Shown: positions 12,162-14,094 of the stretch, one piece after another
How the letters are laid out: each line of letters begins with the position of its first letter
Position numbering within the stretch: position 1 is the stretch's first letter
From: Anaerofilum sp.
GTDB taxonomy: Bacteria > Bacillota > Clostridia > Oscillospirales > Ruminococcaceae
DNA: 14,094 nt
Reading direction: 5' to 3'
Assembly: GCA_020024115.1 (NCBI GenBank)
Contig: JAHHUF010000041.1
Span: 1-14,094 of the forward strand
Program-made: the position numbers and the translations under genes
The notes under the pieces: generated by a model
The model's input: the letters and a program-made list of their open reading frames with translations, nothing else
Databases searched by the model: none
Told to the model about the DNA's origin: nothing

Positions 12162-13394
12162 ATGAAACAATCCCGTCCCTGGGCTGCTTTTTCAATCAGT
12201 CGCAAAGCTGAACAATCTCTGCTGCATGGTCATCCATGGGTTTATGACACCGAAATTCTCACCGCACCTGACACCTTGCCACAAGCCGGTGAAATTGTAG
12301 ATGTGTTCAATCAAAAGGGCAGTTGGCTTGGTGCTGGCTTTTACAGCCCTTGCAGTAAAATCCGTATTCGCATTGTATCTCGCAATGCGAATGACCGTAT
12401 GGACGAGCAGTTCTGGCGTCGCCGTCTGCAATACACATGGAACTATCGCAAAGAAATTCTGTCAGAGCAAGAACTGACTTGTTGCCGTGTTGTGTTTGGC
12501 GAAGCGGACAGTCTGCCTGGTTTGACCGTTGACCGCTTTGGCGATGTTTTGGTGACACAAACCCTTTCGGTTGGCATTGAGCGTTTGAAGCCTTTGCTGT
12601 TTCCTCTTTTGGTGGAAATTCTTCGTCAGGATGGACAGGAAATTCGCGGAATTTATGAGCGAAATGATGTTGCGTTGCGTGCAAGAGAAGGCATGGAAGA
12701 AAACAAAGGCTGGTTTCCCTTGGATGGAGTCACCGATTTTGGCTCCACTGTGACAGAAATTTGCGAAAACGGTGTTTTTTATCATGTAGATTTTGAGAAC
12801 GGACAAAAAACAGGCTTTTTCCTTGACCAAAAATACAACCGTCAAGCAGTTGCACGCATTGCAAAGGGCAAAAAAGTTCTGGATTGCTTCACTCATACAG
12901 GCAGTTTTGCACTGAATGCGGCATACGGCGGAGCAGCTCATGTCACAGCAGTAGATGTCAGCCAATCCGCAGTGGATATGGCACACAAAAATGCAGTCCG
13001 CAACAATTTGGACGGTAGAATGGATTTTGTTTGTGAAAATGTATTTGAGCTTTTGCCCCGTTTGGAAAAAGAAGGCTGTGACTACGATTTTATTATTCTT
13101 GACCCTCCTGCTTTTACCAAATCACGCAAAACCACCCAAAACGCAATGCGTGGCTATAAAGAGATTAACTATCGGGCAATGAAATTGCTGCCTCGTGGAG
13201 GGTATCTTGCCACAGCAAGCTGCAGCCATTTTGCCACCGAAGAACTGTTTAAAAAGATGCTGGCATCTGCTGCTGCGGATGCTCACCGCAGTTTGCGCCA
13301 GATTGAGGCTCGTCAGCAGTCCCCTGACCACCCTATTTTGTGGAATGTGGACGAAACTGACTATCTGAAATTTTTCCTGTTCCAAGTAATTTAG
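12162..13394 (+). CDS. Class I SAM-dependent rRNA methyltransferase, RlmI family
   Basis: A 410-residue cytoplasmic RNA methyltransferase. E. coli RlmI makes m5C at position 1962 of 23S rRNA; the same target is inferred. An N-terminal PUA RNA-binding domain (about 8-80) includes HPWVYDTEI and GEIVDVFNQKGSWLGAGFYSP. A middle segment has FGEADSLPGLTVDRFGD (112-128) and IYERND. The Rossmann methyltransferase domain starts at ENGQKTGFFLDQKYNR (212-227), with SAM motif VLDCFTHTGSFALNAA at 239-254, VDVS at 264-267, catalytic-loop ILDPPAFTKSR at 312-322 and TASCSHF at 351-357. Length is close to family size (about 395). AAAGGG 7 nt upstream supports the start. It has its own promoter; the GNAT gene begins 44 bp after its stop with no clear terminator between, so they may be co-transcribed. 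Confidence 0.92.
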   Translation: MKQSRPWAAFSISRKAEQSLLHGHPWVYDTEILTAPDTLPQAGEIVDVFNQKGSWLGAGFYSPCSKIRIRIVSRNANDRMDEQFWRRRLQYTWNYRKEILSEQELTCCRVVFGEADSLPGLTVDRFGDVLVTQTLSVGIERLKPLLFPLLVEILRQDGQEIRGIYERNDVALRAREGMEENKGWFPLDGVTDFGSTVTEICENGVFYHVDFENGQKTGFFLDQKYNRQAVARIAKGKKVLDCFTHTGSFALNAAYGGAAHVTAVDVSQSAVDMAHKNAVRNNLDGRMDFVCENVFELLPRLEKEGCDYDFIILDPPAFTKSRKTTQNAMRGYKEINYRAMKLLPRGGYLATASCSHFATEELFKKMLASAAADAHRSLRQIEARQQSPDHPILWNVDETDYLKFFLFQVI

Positions 13395-13438
13395 TGCTTC
13401 TTTTTCAGTAAAATTAAAAAGACAAAGGGATGCAAATA

Positions 13439-14094
13439 ATGTATCTTGAAACCAAAAGATTGATTCTTCGTGATTTTTTAACAGAAGACACTTCAGACCT
13501 CTACGAAATTCTTGGAGATGCAACGACCATGCAATTTTGTGAGCCTGCCTATGATTACGAGCATACAAAAGAGTTTTTGCAGAATTTCTGTATCAGGCAG
13601 CATGGAGCTGTGGCTGCAACCCATAAGGAATCAGGCAAGGTAATTGGTTATATATTGTTTAAGGAATATACTCCGCAGGTCTATGAAATTGGTTGGTTTT
13701 TTAACCGAAACTACTGGCGGCAAGGCTATGCTTTTGAATCCTGTCACGCAATGACAGAAGATGCTTTCCATAATAGAAATGCTCATAAAATTTTTGCTGA
13801 AACAATTGATTCTGAAAAGTCAACAGCTCTTATGCAAAAACTGGGAATGCAGCTTGAAGGGGTTCAAAAGTCACATATAAGAGCTGATAACGGAAACTGG
13901 GCGGATTTATATCTCTATGGAATACACAAGAAACAGTACCCTCCAAACGGAGGCGACAATCCTCCCCATAAATTTATTAGGCCGTTTCTGAAAACTAAGA
14001 AATCGATGAATTTTTCGCAGGAAACAAGTAGATGCAAGACAAAAAACACAGGAATCCTTGCTGGATTCCGAGTATTTTTAACGCAGCAGATACT
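13439..14094 (+). CDS. GNAT family N-acetyltransferase (RimJ/RimL type), 3' end extended by a repeat and open at window end
   Basis: From the ATG at 13439 (AAAGGGA 8 nt upstream) the frame runs 218 codons to the window edge without a stop. Residues 1-165 are a complete Acetyltransf_3-type GNAT domain: ETKRLILRDF at 4-13, GKVIGYILF at 66-74, VYEIGWFFN at 81-89, the acetyl-CoA loop NYWRQGYAFE at 91-100, STALMQKLGM at 128-137 and DLYLYGIHKK at 156-165. It likely acetylates a protein N terminus or a small amine; substrate unknown. The family normally ends about here. Residues 166-180 are an unfamiliar tail (with PPNGGDNPP), and from R181 the codons come from the repeat that begins at 13980. Arg and Ile codons (AGA, ATA) are more frequent than in rlmI, a weak hint of separate origin. 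Confidence 0.85.
   Translation, partial: MYLETKRLILRDFLTEDTSDLYEILGDATTMQFCEPAYDYEHTKEFLQNFCIRQHGAVAATHKESGKVIGYILFKEYTPQVYEIGWFFNRNYWRQGYAFESCHAMTEDAFHNRNAHKIFAETIDSEKSTALMQKLGMQLEGVQKSHIRADNGNWADLYLYGIHKKQYPPNGGDNPPHKFIRPFLKTKKSMNFSQETSRCKTKNTGILAGFRVFLTQQI
13980..14094. repeat. Left part of the MITE-like repeat (copy 3, truncated by the window)
   Basis: Starts directly after TA (13978-13979) with GGCCGTTTCTGAAAAC, the left terminal repeat, and aligns with copy 2 through AGAAAT, TTTTT, CAAGTA, ACAAAAAA, GAATCCTTGCTGGATTC and TATTTTTAAC. The final bases CAGCAGATACT are the same as the first 11 bases of the window, which belong to copy 1. It carries the hairpin GGAATCC-TTGCT-GGATTCC (14051-14069). 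It lies within the open frame of the GNAT gene. Confidence 0.85.

Noticed and set aside
13940..13953. CCTCC-AAAC-GGAGG hairpin in the GNAT 3' region as a terminator
   Set aside because: Short stem, no T-run, and it lies within the open reading frame.
1..14094. CRISPR array, prophage, toxin-antitoxin or defence island
   Set aside because: No regularly spaced repeats, no phage structural or integrase genes, and no paired small ORFs of known type were seen; the gene content is housekeeping.

Overview
The window reads as chromosomal DNA from a low-GC Gram-positive bacterium, most likely a clostridial member of the Bacillota. The basis is the AT-rich intergenic DNA, strong Shine-Dalgarno sites (GGAGG type), sigma-A-type promoters, a TTG-started greA, and the gene families and their order. 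No gene here fixes the species. Most genes are housekeeping: translation, 16S rRNA maturation, metabolite repair, metal uptake and rRNA modification.

Layout. 1-55 is the right end of a dispersed repeat. From 253 to 9447 all seven genes lie on the minus strand: ruvX/yqgF (pre-16S nuclease), an SDR oxidoreductase, lysS, greA, an EF-G-like translational GTPase, a frameshifted HAD-family hydrolase and a SIR2 deacylase. Most have their own promoter and an intrinsic terminator, so this is a row of short transcription units rather than one operon. At 9532-9691 a complete copy of the repeat separates sir2 (leftward) from nnrD (rightward). nnrD (NAD(P)H-hydrate dehydratase) is followed by a ZIP metal transporter. 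That gene converges on a CYTH-domain triphosphatase-like gene. A divergent promoter region follows, then an RlmI-type rRNA methyltransferase and a RimJ/RimL-type GNAT acetyltransferase whose frame is still open at the window end, inside a third copy of the repeat.

The most interesting structure is the repeat: about 160 bp, imperfect terminal inverted repeats, all four visible ends directly next to a TA dinucleotide, no transposase, and an internal hairpin with one compensatory base-pair change between copies. This looks like a MITE of the TA-targeting (IS630/Tc1-mariner-like) type. Copy 3 lies in the 3' end of the GNAT gene and extends its reading frame. Copy 2 fills the sir2/nnrD promoter region. 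Both window ends fall in a copy, as expected if the element is abundant and breaks assemblies.

Other points: the HAD gene has a one-base deletion in an A7 run and an Asp-to-Asn change at a catalytic position; the EF-G paralogue has a changed guanine-specificity motif (SKLN for NKxD) and lacks the switch-II histidine; and the SDR gene has a structured leader. I found no CRISPR array, prophage, tRNA, rRNA or recognisable defence system.
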